DNA of 64,000 nucleotides from Cricetomys ansorgei (GCA_026225945.1 JAMJFZ010000165.1:531501-595500); one strand, 5' to 3'; counted from the stretch's first letter, positions 21,022 to 32,562 are shown. A program made the numbers and translations. The notes: generated by a model not told the origin, from the letters alone.

Positions 21022-22590
21022 ACATGTTGGTTTCTTGGGGGCTAATGGGGCTGGTGGTAGAAGAGACCCACTTGGTGCCATGGCAGAGACCTACATATTC
21101 TGCTGGTGGGCACTGCCTGCCACCTTTCCCAGGGGTTCCATGCTGGCATTCACCAGGCCCAGGCTCAGGCCATGGCTCTGTTACAGTTCATCAGGAAACA
21201 TCCCTCTTGCCTTCTCAAGGTTACTCTGAAGGAAAGGAACGCTCCAGAGGTCTGGAAAGTAGACTTGGCCCATTTTATAGATCTCTGCTCCAGGCAGTGC
21301 CACCAGAAAAGAAGGCGCAGGGTCAGGAATAGCTTGGCCAAGCCTCCACTCTTTCCACACACCCTGTCTAAACAGAGGCTCCTGGCTCCAACTGCTGAAG
21401 CTAGAGTGGCTGCCGGTGCTGACAGCACCCCTACCGCCACCATAGGCTGCCCGTGCTTTCACAGGTTTTTCCCAGCTTGATTTCTGCCCAGCCAGGAATG
21501 TGCTCCCAGGATGTCAATTCTAATCTCTCCAGCGCTCTGACAGAATTAAGCTCCAGTTTGTCCGACAACATCCCAAAGTTTCAAAAATCCAGGGCAGACT
21601 TTCTAATCAGGCTGCAGGACAAAGGTCTGGCCTGACCCTGTCACTTCCATTTATGCCTCCTGTCTGTCTCGGCCTCGGCCTCTCTGCAGCTTCCTCCAGC
21701 CTCGGCCCTGGCCAGCTTCCCCCTCCCCCAGCTCCCCTGTTTCTCCGCCCAGAACTTCCCCTAACCCAAGCAGCCCAGCTAATCCCATGGCCCCACTGTC
21801 CAAAGCCTCGGGGATCCCTGTAAGGCGACCTGCCTGGCCCTCAGCCTGGTGGCTCAGCCTCGCTCAGTCTCCCTGTGCTCAGCCTGCTGGAAGGGATCTC
21901 AGACTTCACTAGGTTCCACCAGTGGCTCTGGGGAGAGGAGCTCAAAGTCAGCCCAGTGTGGTCTTCAGCCAACCCCAGCCTGGGTGCCCGTAATTGCCCG
22001 TAAAGCAGGCTTTGACCATCCTGTTGGAATGGTCTAGAATGTCTTGGTCTCTCTGCCACATGTAGAGGCCCTACAGGGTAGAAACTTCTCTCCCTCAACC
22101 AACTGCTGCTCACTGAGGGATGAGCGACTGTCTATGACAGCAGAAGCAGCTTTGAGCCTGGAGCAGGCAGGGCCTGTGGCCGGGACTCAAGCCTTTGGTT
22201 CTCTTAGGCCACGAGAAAGGGAGAGACGCCACCTCCTTCAGTCCCCGGTCCCTATCCGTGTGGCTCAGGCTGGGCATGGAGCGCTCAACCATGTCTCAAT
22301 AAACTTGCTTTGTCTCATCAATACCTTCATGGGGGCAGAGGGAGGGTGCAGATTGTCAAGAGGGCATCCAGGAGTGCAGTTTCGGAGCCTCCTGCTGAGC
22401 ACAAAGCTGACCAGAGGCAAGTGGTGCCCAGGCAGGGGTGGGAAAACAGATGCATGGTTGGGAGAAAGGGTTTGAGGACGAAAAAATAGAGATGTCACTG
22501 AAGGCAGGAAAAAATCTCGTCTGGCCTAGACTGGGGAGCGGTGTGTGTGTGCTCGTGAGCTGCCCAGCTGTCAGGCAGCAAAGAATGTTC
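21022..22590. other. Unique non-coding DNA
   Basis: No gene or repeat recognised. The 174-codon plus-strand frame near 20808-21332 reads through the B2 SINE and is not a gene. Confidence 0.4.
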
Positions 22591-22593
22591 TGA

Positions 22594-22731
22594 GGCTGGG
22601 TATGGTGGCTCATGCCTTTAAATCCAGCATCAGGAGGCAAAGACAAAACAGATCTCTGGAGTTTGAAGCCAGCCTGGTCTACACAGTGAGTTTTAGGACC
22701 GTCAGGGCTACATAGGGGGACCCTGTTGAAG
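22594..22731 (+). repeat. B1 SINE (diverged)
   Basis: GGCTGGGTATGGTGGCTCATGCC, GTTTGAAGCCAGCCTGGTC and GGGCTACATAGGGGGACCCTG follow B1 order. The A-tail position has become the purine microsatellite that follows. Confidence 0.9.
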
Positions 22732-22829
22732 AAGAAGAAGAAAAGGAAGGGGAGGAGAGGAGGAGGAGGGAGAGGAGGAGGAGGAGGGAGAGGAGGAAGA
22801 GGAGGGAGAGGAGGAAGAGGAGGAAGAGG

Positions 22830-22860
<31 letters not shown>

Positions 22861-22876
22861 GGAAGAGGAGGAGAAG
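22732..22876. repeat. (GGA)n polypurine tract
   Basis: About 145 bp of nearly uninterrupted purine, GAGGAG/GAAGAG units, grown from a B1 tail. It produces false poly-S, poly-P and poly-G frames. Confidence 0.95.
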
Positions 22877-22879
22877 GCT

Positions 22880-23495
22880 TTAGGATGCCATGCCATGGAC
22901 CCCTGCTTCCCCACGTGACCCAGGCTGAGACCGGCCCTGAGCAGAGTCCCACCTGTCCCTACATGGGCTCTCCCAAGCCCTCTCCAGCTTCCTTACTTCT
23001 AAGTAAGGAACTGGACCCCTTGCAGTGAGGGGCATCCCCCAACAGTTTCTTCTGCATCCGGTTAACCTCATCTATCACCCCAAGGCCGGTCTGGCCTTCA
23101 CCAGCCTAGCCAGCAGGTCCCCAGGGCAGACCTGCACTGCATGCTGAGGGCTTTGACTTGCCCTGGATGACAGGCTGGGCTGGTAGAGAAATGGGCAGGA
23201 GACAGAAGTGGCCAATGAGAAGGGCAGTGGGGGAGGGCGTGGCCCTTCAATAAATCCCTTTTCGGGAAGAATGACAATCATCGTAGTATTGTTATCTGGT
23301 AACAGAAAAGTCCATGAGGGCCTCCACGGGAGAGCAGATGAAGGTCTGCCTGTCGGCACTTTCCAGAACTCCACTACAGCGGTCTCTGCACCCCCCCTCT
23401 GCCTAGTAGGTTTCTTGACTCCCCCAAACTTTCAACTTTGCCTGTAGGCCTCTTCTCTCTGCCCCATTGCTTGCTAAGCTGGGGTGTTAGTGAAG
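22880..23495. other. Unique non-coding DNA
   Basis: No gene or repeat recognised. Confidence 0.35.
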
Positions 23496-23496
23496 G

Positions 23497-23640
23497 GTTT
23501 TTTTTTTTTTTTTTTTTTTTGCTATTTATCAGCAGATTGTGTGGAGCTGAGTGGTGTGAGCCTCACCCTGCTAAATAAAGCTTTGGTATTTCTGATAAAG
23601 CCATCAAATTCCTTATCACACTGACACAAAGTGCATATAA
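23497..23640. promoter_or_regulatory. GATA-rich candidate element with T-run
   Basis: After a 24-bp T-run come CTATTTATCAGCAG, TTTCTGATAAAGCC, TTCCTTATCACAC and CTAAATAAAGC. That is three GATA cores (TTATCA/TGATAA) in about 105 bp, plus TATAAAG near 23636. Confidence 0.4.
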
Positions 23641-24174
23641 AGAGACAGACACCCTGTCCCTCCCTGCCCCCACCCCCCCTCCACTCAGTTCAGATTTCCA
23701 GCTGCCCTGACACCAAATACGGCCCCTGAGGATGGAGGTGGGGGTGGGAGATGGGGGACAAACCCTTTCTAGATCCTGCTTTTCCCAGTCAGGGCTGCTG
23801 GCACCTCAAATCCAGGGCTGGTCCTAGGGTGTGGCACACTGCTTCCTGACCCCATTCTGGAACCAGGGGAATACTGTCATTGGAAACCACTCTGAAGCAG
23901 GGGACGTCTTTATAAACAGAACAATCCTGTGTTAGGCCCACGGCAGGCAGGAAGGAGGAAGTCCCCGAAGCTGTGGGCCTGTTTGGCAGCCCAGGAGCAT
24001 TCAAACTGGGATTTTTGTGCTTGTAACCAAAGCTGGTACAAAGAGGGGACAAGAGGGGATACTGAGGCCCTTTTATGCAGGGAGGACAAGGGCTGTGTTC
24101 CCATTGGGGCCTGTCTGTTCACCACATGCTCAGCAAAGCCCTGACTCCTGACACACCCCCACAGGCCGATAGGG

Positions 24175-24275
24175 TAATCTCGCCATTTGACAGATGAGGA
24201 AACCAAGGTTGGCCCGATTCCACACAGCCAGGAGCAAAGTCAGCAGGGGCTCTGTCCTGTCTGGCTGACTCTCAG
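24175..24275 (+). repeat. MIR SINE fragment
   Basis: CCATTTGACAGATGAGGAAAC then CCACACAGCCAGGAG and AAAGTCAGCAGGGGCT follow the 3' half of the MIR core. Confidence 0.7.
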
Positions 24276-24439
24276 ACCATGAAAGACATTTCTCCCTTAA
24301 TCAATTCTGAGAGTTGACCCCTAGGTCGGACTCCGTCCACTTCCTCAGTTACAATCCCATGATTCCTGTGGCCCGGGGTCCTCTCCCACCTCCCCAGTCC
24401 TAGCTCAAGAGCCCAGGCCTTGCGCCCACACACAGCTTG

Positions 24440-24560
24440 CTGGTAGAAGAATCAAATTTATTATTTTTAATTATTTTGATTTATCAAACCAGCAGCTACA
24501 GCCGTATTAAACCAACTTGGCTTCTTGGCATTTAACAGAAACAGCTGCTCCAGGACTCCC
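24440..24560. promoter_or_regulatory. AT-rich candidate element 7 with HOX-PBX-like core
   Basis: AATTTATTATTTTTAATTATT followed by TGATTTAT at 24477-24484 (HOX-PBX composite core) and CCGTATTAAACC. Repeat-free, with sharp GC-rich flanks. Confidence 0.4.
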
Positions 24561-25120
24561 CCAGACTCCAGAACAGACTCTGCCTATCCACGTGCTCCCT
24601 TAGAGGGCACCACAGGCCCCTAATCCAAAATCCCCAAATTTGAGGGACTAGACCCCTGCTTCTGTTCCTCACCTACCAAAAGGAGGTCTAACTGGAGGGC
24701 CCGAGGGTGGTCTAGGAACAAGCTGGGGTACAGCTGTCAGGTGCTTTGGGACATAATCACCACCATCCCCAGGCTCAAAAGACCCTTCAAGAGCCGTGAA
24801 CCTGTAGTGTGTGTAGGTGCCTGGCTCGAGCACAGCCCCCTTCATTTGGCATTTGGAGGGCCTATCTTAGAATCTAGGTACTGGGCCGGCGGTACCAAAC
24901 CACGGGTTTCTGTGAGACATCCAGCTCCATCTACCCAGGACATGAGGAGAGGCTGGCCCATGTGTGTGTGTACGCACGCGCTGAGCCAGGCCTGGCACAC
25001 AGAGGGAAGACTGAAAAGTGTGAAAAGAACCGTGTTGGGCACTTCAAAATTCTAAGGGAAACTGGCTATAAATTCTATGAGTCAAAGATACAACACAGAA
25101 GACGCCCACGGCCATTTCTA
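24561..25120. other. Unique non-coding DNA
   Basis: No gene or repeat recognised. Confidence 0.3.
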
Positions 25121-25125
25121 ATCTC

Positions 25126-25146
25126 CGGGGGGGGGGGGGGGGGGGA
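25126..25146. repeat. Poly(G) run
   Basis: About 20 consecutive G. The exact length is likely uncertain in any assembly. Confidence 0.85.
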
Positions 25147-25329
25147 AGGCAGGTCTTTCTTGTCTTTTCAGTGAGGTGAAGAGGCCACCCGTGCAGAACG
25201 ACACCGTAATCCACTGTACTACGCCATACCTAAATAAAAGACTGGGGTCAGACCAGGAGCTATGCCTGTCACAGGTCTCCAGTGTACCACAACCTGGCCA
25301 CAGAGAGCCCCACTCTGGCTGCAAGTTCT

Positions 25330-25455
25330 GAGCTCTGATGGGCACCTGTCAGCGTGTTATCAGCCCTCTCCGAGGTCAAGTTTCTTTATCTGTAAAGTGT
25401 ACAAGACTGCCTGTCTCAGAGGGCCACGGACAGGGCAGACAGTGAGTGCAGAACC
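25330..25455 (+). repeat. MIR SINE fragment (probable)
   Basis: CCCTCTCCGAGGTCAAGTTTC, TTTATCTGTAAAGTG and ACTGCCTGTCTCAGAGGG follow the 3' portion of MIR. Confidence 0.55.
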
Positions 25456-26134
25456 TTAAGCAAAGTTTGGCGGTCATCACCGACATCACCACCACCTACC
25501 TACACCTCTTCCTGATGAGGATCTGGCACCAGGGAATGTGGCTTTGGGCTGGCAGGCCAGAGAGCAAGCTGCGTGTCACCTGGGAGCACTCAGAGATATC
25601 TCAGCGAGGCCAACCCCACTGGCTACCTGAGCAACTGGCTCCGGTGGGCAGGAAACGAGGGTGACGTGGACAGTCACAGTCACCTATCAAAAACTGTGCG
25701 TTCAGTCCTCTTTCCCGGGGACTCATGCCCTAATATGGGCCCTGTAGCTTTCTGGGTTATTTCGAGTGCGTGTGATAATGACTCTAAGCTTTGTCTCTGC
25801 TGCCCCCAGAAACCTCTCCGTCTGGGGAGAGGATGGTTAGCAAAGAATGAGAAGGACACAGGAAGCACAAGGTCACAGCGCGCGGAGAGAGTGGGTGCAG
25901 ATGGGTGAGCCACGGGGAAAGAAGAAACAAGGGTCCGCGGGAGCTAGACAGGACACAAGGTGGACACCTGGCCAGGCCCCAGCGCCCACTGCCTCAGGAA
26001 ACACTCTAGGAAGGACAGCTACTAGCTCCCCAGGGAGGGATTTAAGAACAGGACTAAGAGCCCCAAGTCTATCTCCTCACCCATGACTCTACTGAGGGGC
26101 ACTTCTGCCTACCAGCCACGCCGGGCCCAGGGGC

Positions 26135-26220
26135 CCCCTTGGAGCCTTGATTTATTTATGGACTAATTATCTTTCTGCTCAACCTTGGCCCATCCAGTCC
26201 GGACTGAAGAGGGTTAACCA
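26135..26220. promoter_or_regulatory. Small AT-rich candidate element
   Basis: TTGATTTATTTATGGACTAATTATC includes a HOX-PBX-like TGATTTAT and TAATTATC (homeobox plus GATA). Repeat-free. Confidence 0.35.
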
Positions 26221-26309
26221 GACAGAGGGGCTGGCTGGCTTCGCCTTACTCTACCTCCATTCTAGAACTCCTATCACCTACCTCCCCCACCCCCTGATCT
26301 TAGGGAAAA

Positions 26310-26500
26310 AAAACCCATCAAAATAACTATTTTATGTCTCCAAATATGCAGATCATTTTCTTTAATGAAAGATGCTTGACGTCTCCGATCCAATTAATAT
26401 GCAAATGCAGGAGAGGATTTATTTGTGACATTCTGTCTGGGTGAGAGAAAACAAAAAAGGCCTGTTAACCAAAACACTAATTGCTGTGACTGATTGTCAC
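26310..26500. promoter_or_regulatory. AT-rich candidate conserved element 8 with POU octamer
   Basis: A perfect octamer ATGCAAAT at 26399-26406 is joined to a homeodomain core (CAATTAATATGCAAATGC). Around it lie AAAATAACTATTTTATG, TTTAATGAAAGATGC and CACTAATTGC. Octamer-homeodomain clusters are typical of neural and early developmental enhancers. Function is inferred. Confidence 0.5.
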
Positions 26501-27009
26501 ATATCATCATTTTCATAGGGTCCCCTCCATCCCCGGCTCGCAGGGAGCATGAAACCAGGACTCTGCTCCATGCGGGCATCAAGGAGAAACAGGGCAACCG
26601 GTTACCTGCCAGCACGTCCCCCTCATCGTAAGAGCGGACGCCGGGCTGGTTGAGGCGGAGGATCCGTGTGGCTCTGGTACCCCTTTGTCTGCCTCTGCCC
26701 CTCGGCCTCGCCTGGCCGGTTCATCTCCCTGGCTAGGCTGTACCTTACGTCTGAGGCGCTCACTGGCAAAAGTGGGAAGTGCAGGTTCCGGCGTCTACAG
26801 GTCTGGCAAGTGGAAGCCCATCATGGCCTCAGCCTAGTCAGAAGGAAGTAAGTAGAGGCCTCTCTGGGTCCTCTCCGTCTCTGCCTCTCTTTGTGATTCA
26901 TGGCGCTCTTTCTACCTCAAGGTCGTCCTGTGATGGTCTCCTGAATTACACCGTCCGAGGTTACCGCGCAGCATGGCGTCCTCTCTTACCGAACGCATAG
27001 AGTCTATGA

Positions 27010-27231
27010 CAGCGACTCTCAGCCTTCCTGATGCTGCGACCCTTTAATACAGTCCCTCGTGTTGTGGTGACCCCCAACCATAAGATTATTTTCACTGCTA
27101 CTTCATAACTGCGATTTTGCCACTGTTATGTGTCGTAATGTAAACATTTGATATGCAGACGGTCTTAGGTGACCCTGTGAAAGGGTCGTTTGACCCCAAA
27201 TGGGTCATGACCCACAGGTTGAGAATGGCTG
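27010..27231 (-). mobile_element. URR1-type hAT-Charlie MITE
   Basis: The ends CAGCGACTCTCAGCCTTC and GGTTGAGAATGGCTG form inverted repeats of the rodent URR1 type. The internal markers are GTGGTGACCCCCAACCATAAG and GGGTCATGACCCACAGGTTG. Flanking 8-mers GTCTATGA and CTCAATGG agree at 5 of 8 positions, as expected for an old hAT target-site duplication. It is non-coding and mobilised in trans when active. The strand call is by memory of the consensus. Confidence 0.85.
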
Positions 27232-27673
27232 CTCAATGGACACTCCTCAAGTCTTTTAAACTGAAGCTGGGCAGACCCCTTGGGCCCTGGCCCTGCCCCC
27301 ATGTGGTCAACAAAGCGGGATGGTCAGTGGTCTTGGCCCCCAGCTTCCTTGAGTAGTTCCACGATGCCATTTTCCAAAGGACCAAAGGATTCTGCTTCCT
27401 CCTGTGCTCTAGGGTCAGAGGAGGAAGAGAGGGGGTCGGAGGAGACTCCTAGTCCCAAAGGCCAAGGGGAAGTAAAAGGGGAAAGGTGTATCTTGCTCAA
27501 GTGACTTAGAAAAGGACAGAGTATTCTGGGTAACAGATTCTCTTGAGTAGCCATCTCCATACACAAGGGCCCAGGACCCAGAGAGAACAAAGGATACCAA
27601 ACTTGGGGCCTAGTATTTGGGGGGATTGGTCTCTGAGGAGCTCGGACATCTCTGGTGCTCAAAGAAAGCCTCT

Positions 27674-27842
27674 TCTGGGCATAGTGATACATACTTATAA
27701 CCCCAGCACTCACTCATGATCCCAGCACTCAGAAGGACTCCGGAGGCTGAGACAGGAGAATCATCAGTTCAAGGCCAGCCTGGGCTACAAAGCAGGTTTG
27801 AGGTTAGACTGAACTGCAAACAAAACCATACCCTGTCTCAGA
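27674..27842 (+). repeat. B1-like SINE with internal duplication
   Basis: CTGGGCATAGTGATACATAC, then CCCAGCACTCACTCATGATC and a second CCCAGCACTCAG, GGCCAGCCTGGGCTACAAAG, and CCCTGTCTCAG. The CCCAGCACTCA motif is doubled, suggesting a small internal duplication. Confidence 0.75.
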
Positions 27843-27844
27843 AA

Positions 27845-29690
27845 ACCAAGAAGGCCTCTTCTCTTCTACCTTCCTGGCCCCTCCATAGAGCTCTCCAAGC
27901 TTTCCAAGTATGTAGAAAACTTAGGGTTGGGAGGCTGAGCGGTCATGGAGGTCCTTGAGACTTGCCTCGAGTGTTGGTGGGCTCTGCATCTTGCTGGGAG
28001 TTACAGAAAAAAACCCAGCACGTCGAGGAGACACCAAGCAAGAAGTAAGCGGTGAGCACCAGCATAGAGGGATCCGAGGCCCTGTGCCTGCTCCTTAAGA
28101 AGCATGAATGCTGGAGAAAGATGGCGCCTTCCTTCTTGATTCCCATCTCAGAAGAACCTCAGCTCCTGCTCCAGCCCAGCTGCTTCCCTAGGGCGACTCC
28201 ACCGGGGCCTTGAGGAAGAGCTGGCGCCAGGGCAGCATGGGGCAGACACTCTCCCCCCAAAAAGACCTGCCCCCGCACCCTGAGAACAGGCTCAGCAGGA
28301 TGCCGATGGGGGAGCTTGGAAGCCTTCCGGGAAGAGCGCAGCCCTGGCACTGGTCCCGCCGGGAAGGAGGTGAGCTGAGTCTACTACAATGTCTGCTGCT
28401 CACCTGACTCGCGCCCACGGCGGCTGAGCACCAATAGGGTGTGCGTGGGTGCAGACGGGTGGCGCGCATCATGGCGCCAGGGGCCTAGGGAGGAAGGGCA
28501 GGCGGCTGGGAGTGGCAGCAGGCTAACTGGTCAGCTCAATGGCGCCCTAGCTGTAAGCTGGAGTGGGAAGGCCCCACCCTTCCTTGGAGATCGCAGGTTG
28601 GAAGGGCTCTTCCATATGACGCTGGGCCCATCTTACCCCCCACTTGCCCCTGGCGGGCCTACCACATTCGCCAAGAGAGGGAGAGAGAAGCCAGGTCTTA
28701 ACCGTAGTTGGTGCCCACCTCACGGAGGCTCACCACGTCTCCGGTGGGGCACTGGAGTGTGGGTCGCAAGGCTTGGCTCTCACCAGCCATGATTTAGAGC
28801 CCCTTTAAAACAAACCCATCTGTACGTTAAAACCACTCATAAAACAGAAGAGTGAGTGGCTGTGGCTCTGAGCAGTCTATTAAAGCCAGACGCCCGCGCC
28901 CACCCCACGGCCTCACCCATTTTCCTCCCCCATACCCAGCCTGGGGCAGCACAGGCCTCGCTGGACACAGCAAAGCCGAGTCTGGATAGACCGGCTTCCC
29001 GCAGTGGGCAGGGAGGCTCTGTACTTTGCAGGTATCCCTGCCCAGGTCTAGAGGAAAGGCCTGGACTCAGCAACATAGAGTTAGCAGCTCCCTAGAGCTC
29101 ATTTCTGCCTGCTGTTGGGCTGCCTTGGCCCTCCCCTACTTCCCCTGCACCACGGTGAGAATGTGTCCTCTGAAACTAGATGCCTAGAAGATTCACCCAT
29201 TTGTGGACGTCTCTTAAACAACCCTGGCAAGGGTCACAGCTGTCTTCTGGGGTCATCTCAGGTGGCCACTCTAATTTGATACCTCCAGGGCTTCACACAT
29301 CCCCAGAACCAGAGCCCTCCTTCCCTTGCTCCTTAGGGTTTTTTCCAAGCCACACCAGCAGGAGATCAACACCAAGCGTACACCCAAATTCGAACATCTG
29401 CTGTGTCTCCCAGATCCCTTTGGGTTGTGGGTGGGGATGAGTCTACTTCCCCAAATGGCAGACCCCAGAGCTCTTTCATCACGGAGCACTTCTAGAGAAA
29501 ACAGAGGCGCTGTCCACATCTTTGCTGAGAGATGTAAGGCAAATGTGCACCCCTCGAGCTTTAAAAATATTCCAGTGTCTGGTCCACGGGATAGAGCGAC
29601 GGCCACGTGATCAGAGTCTAGTATAAATAACCAGCAAATCGTTTCCCTGAGCCTCGGCCCTTCCCTAGCACCAAGAACCTTTCCTAGGGA
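27845..29690. other. Unique non-coding DNA
   Basis: About 1.85 kb, moderately GC-rich, with no recognised gene or repeat. Short frames overlap on both strands without splice or domain support. Confidence 0.4.
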
Positions 29691-29694
29691 ATCA

Positions 29695-29845
29695 AAGTGA
29701 GCACAACTGTTACCAAGTCACTACTAAAATATTTACCAGCCTGGCGAAATGCCGAAGGTGCTTGGCACCGAGTGTTTGCTTATTTACAAGGCTGTTTTAA
29801 AGGGTAGAAGACAAAATAAAGTAACCTGAGCTGTTACATGGAGGG
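29695..29845. promoter_or_regulatory. AT-rich candidate element 9
   Basis: CTAAAATATTTACCAGCC, GTGTTTGCTTATTTACAAGG (forkhead-type TGTTTGC/TATTTAC) and GACAAAATAAAGTAACC. Repeat-free. Confidence 0.35.
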
Positions 29846-30294
29846 GCCAGGTGGTGCCCACCAGCTGCCAGCCGTCCCGGGCACTGCGGGAGCTCGACAG
29901 CTCGGTGAAGATTACCCCTAGCGCGGGTCAGGAAGGCGAGCAGATAGGCTTTGGAGCCAGCAAGGACCCCGGTAGCAGCAAGGGCTCCTGGGAGGGGAGC
30001 AGGCAGTGCTGGACCCTACAGAGTGGTTTCTCGCCTCTGCCCAACCAGAAGCACCCCTCCACGCCCGTGAGTTCCAGCGTTACCCCTGGACTTCTGCACA
30101 TTCACCTGAAGAGCCACCTGGACGCTGCCTACCACAGGCTGTGGGGAAGGGCCCTGGGGTAAGAGGCAGGCTAGAAAGGGGGAGGCCCAGAGGAAGGGAG
30201 GCAAGGGTGGGGGCTGGCTGGAATCCTGGTGGGGGAGGACAGAAGGAGGACGTACGGGGACCCAGGGAGAGAAGGCAGTCAAGTTTTCTCTTCC

Positions 30295-30435
30295 TCCTCT
30301 TTCTTTGAAGTTTCCTTGTGGTTTGAATTTAATTTTGATTTTCTCAACTTTAGCAGATTGAAGTTGAAATAACCTACAAATTACTTAATGTGTTGTAAAT
30401 CTGGGGGAATTCAGGACTAATGGGGACCACATGTT
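30295..30435. promoter_or_regulatory. AT-rich candidate element 10
   Basis: CTTGTGGTTTGAATTTAATTT carries a RUNX-type TGTGGTTT beside TTAATTTTGATT. TTACTTAATGTGTTGTAAATC and GGACTAATGG follow. Repeat-free with GC-rich flanks. Confidence 0.4.
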
Positions 30436-30799
30436 GGCCTGGAGGGAGCCCGCGGAGAGCTGAGGGGAGGCAGCCCTCAGAGACAGGCAGGTGGCTGTCC
30501 AGGACAGGGAAGCTGGATGCACCGGCTCTCTCCCAAGGGAGGGGACTTGGGCCCCCTTAGGGTAGGGTCCCCAGATGGCCAGGGGGTCTGGATGGACGCA
30601 GGAAGTGTGAAGATGATGGACTTCATTGAGTTGCAGCCCAGGGCTGCCTGGTGACTGTGGTCACCGGGCAGCCAAGTAGGCTGTGTGCCAGGCGTCCGCC
30701 AGGCCCCTCTCCTGCGCCAATGCCAAGGCCACAGCCAGCCCGCTGTGTGCGTGTGGCTGTCAGCTGAGCTCCTGCCCCCCCTCCCCCTCCGCCCTCCCT

Positions 30800-31080
30800 T
30801 TTCCGCAGACTTCTCTCAAGTACTCAGCCATATGGTTCCAGTTAAGCTCCATATTTTTCCTTGTCGATTGAAGAGACACACTTTCCTCTCTGCCAGACAG
30901 TTTGCAGATTGCTCTGTTGGCTCAATTTCTTATTGGATTTCTCAAAAAACCTGACATTTTAAATTAATTTACAGCCACAACAAAAAGAGTTCAGAATTTT
31001 AATGGTGTTGTAAGTAATTTTTAGGTAATCCACTCCAGATTTTGATATTAACCTTTGAAACTGAAGTTCATTCAGCTACT
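30800..31080. promoter_or_regulatory. AT-rich candidate conserved element 11
   Basis: About 280 bp repeat-free block: AGCCATATGGTTCCAG (E-box CATATG), CAATTTCTTATTGG (CCAAT-type), AAATTAATTTACAGCC, AATTTTAATGGTG, GTAAGTAATTTTTAGG and GATATTAACC. Long, complex and AT-rich inside GC-rich DNA, consistent with a conserved enhancer. Confidence 0.45.
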
Positions 31081-31379
31081 ATGTTACAATACACAGTCAG
31101 ACTCCAGGCCTGGGGGAGGCCTGGGGGGGGCGCGGAGAGACAGAAGCCAGTCTGGGAAGCCCTTTTTGCTAGGAAATCCCAGAGAGGATGGTGCCCGGGG
31201 AATCTTGGACAGGTAAGTGATATCCAGGTACAACGAAGTGGGTGGGTCAGGGAGATGCATGATCCCACGGGTCAGGGGACTGCCAAATGTTCTAGAAGGA
31301 CAGGTGAGCCCCTGTATTCTCAAAGTCACCCAGGAGCAAGAGTAGAGTGAAGCTCCACCTCAGAGTGCTGGGAAATAGA

Positions 31380-31485
31380 AACAGTAACAGCACCCACTGT
31401 AGTCAAGCTCTGTGTCAAACACTTTACCCACGTTAACGCACGGACACCCTTAGGATTCTTCCTTGCCCTCACAACCGCCTTCATC
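31380..31485 (+). repeat. MIR-family SINE fragment (probable)
   Basis: CAAGCTCTGTGTCAAACACTTTACCC then CACGTTAACGCACGG and CTCACAACCGCC resemble the MIR phrase that begins with the 'gcactttac' word and ends in 'ctcacaac'. Heavily diverged. Confidence 0.45.
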
Positions 31486-31499
31486 GCTCATACTCAGCG

Positions 31500-31620
31500 C
31501 GGCATACGGTTATATGTTAAAAAATGTTCTATGTTTAAATAAGAGTCCAGCATTGAACTTTCCAATGCTCTTTATTAATTACAAGTCATGTCAAATCTCA
31601 GGGAATTCAGTACCCGGGCG
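31500..31620. promoter_or_regulatory. AT-rich candidate element 12
   Basis: GTTATATGTTAAAAAATG, TTTAAATAAGAG and CTTTATTAATTACAAGTC (double homeodomain core ATTAATTA). Repeat-free. Confidence 0.35.
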
Positions 31621-32000
31621 GCTAGGCAGAGACGTCATTCCATCATCCTCTCCTGCGTCTCCCTCCTTCCTGCCTCTGCCTTAGACCCTTTAAACTTTCC
31701 CCCCAGCCCCCTCTCCATGTCCAGGCCTTCATTACAACACAACGGTATCTTAGCGTACTGGGCTGGGAGGGATCAGAGTCTTCTCTGATCACCAGGCCAC
31801 AGACCTTTGATTGTGATCGGTCACCTTCAACTGTAAACAGTTAGTCCTATCTGTGGAGATCTCAGCAGGGCTGGCACAAGGGTGTGAATGGGTAGGAAGC
31901 AAGGCCTGCACCGGCTGCAAGGCACCCGCTTCACAGCTACAAGGCATCAAAGCCCTTTTACAAACCAAAACAGCACACGGGAGTAAAATATCCCACAACA

Positions 32001-32110
32001 GTTATATAGGGGCTACTCAAGAAACTGAGGCAGAAGGATCATAACGCTAAGAGGAGTCTAAGGTCAGCCTGGGCAACTTGAATGGGACCGTGTTTCAAAA
32101 TAAGAAGTAC
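32001..32110 (+). repeat. B1-like SINE, diverged
   Basis: GGGCTACTCAAGAAACTGAGG, GTCTAAGGTCAGCCTGGGC and an (AAAT)n-like tail follow the middle and 3' end of an old monomeric B1. Confidence 0.55.
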
Positions 32111-32140
32111 AAGTAAATAAATAATGAAAATTGGAACTTA

Positions 32141-32352
32141 GGGGCTGGGGAGGTGGCTTGGCGGGTAAACCGCTTGCTATAAACACGGGGGCCTGAGTTC
32201 GGATCCCCCCGTCCCCATACAAAGGCCTGGTGTGTGTGCACATCTCAGGTGATGGTGCAGTGGAAACAGGCAGATTCCTGGGGCCTGCTGGCTAGCCAGT
32301 CTCGCCAAAATGATGTGCTCCAAGTTCAGTGAGATATTTAGTCTTAAAAAAT
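32141..32352 (+). repeat. B3/B2-type SINE
   Basis: GGGGCTGGGGAGGTGGCTTGG opens the tRNA-like head. The B box lies in GAGTTCGGATCCCC. The body with GCCTGCTGGCTAGCCAGTC and the tail AGTCTTAAAAAATAAGATGG are typical of B3. Confidence 0.85.
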
Positions 32353-32360
32353 AAGATGGA

Positions 32361-32562
32361 GAGGCTGGAGAGATGGCTCAATGGTTAAGAACACTAGCTG
32401 CCTTTCCAGAGGACCCGGGTTTGATTCTCAGCACCCACATGGTGACTCCCCACTGTCTGTGAATCTAGTTCCAAGAGACCTAACGGCCTCTTCTGACCTC
32501 CATATGTGTCAGGTACACATGTGGTGCACAGACATACATGTGGGCATCCATATACATGAAAT
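32361..32562 (+). repeat. B2 SINE
   Basis: GAGGCTGGAGAGATGGCTCAATGG, AAGAACACTAGCTGCCTTTCC, GGGTTTGATTCTCAGCACCC and CCTCTTCTGACCTCCATATG follow the B2 body. It lies tandem to the preceding B3 and its tail seeded the adjacent (CA)n array. Confidence 0.9.

Noticed and set aside
22356..22952. 198-codon minus-strand Pro-rich frame
   Set aside because: It reads the (GGA)n tract and an antisense B1.
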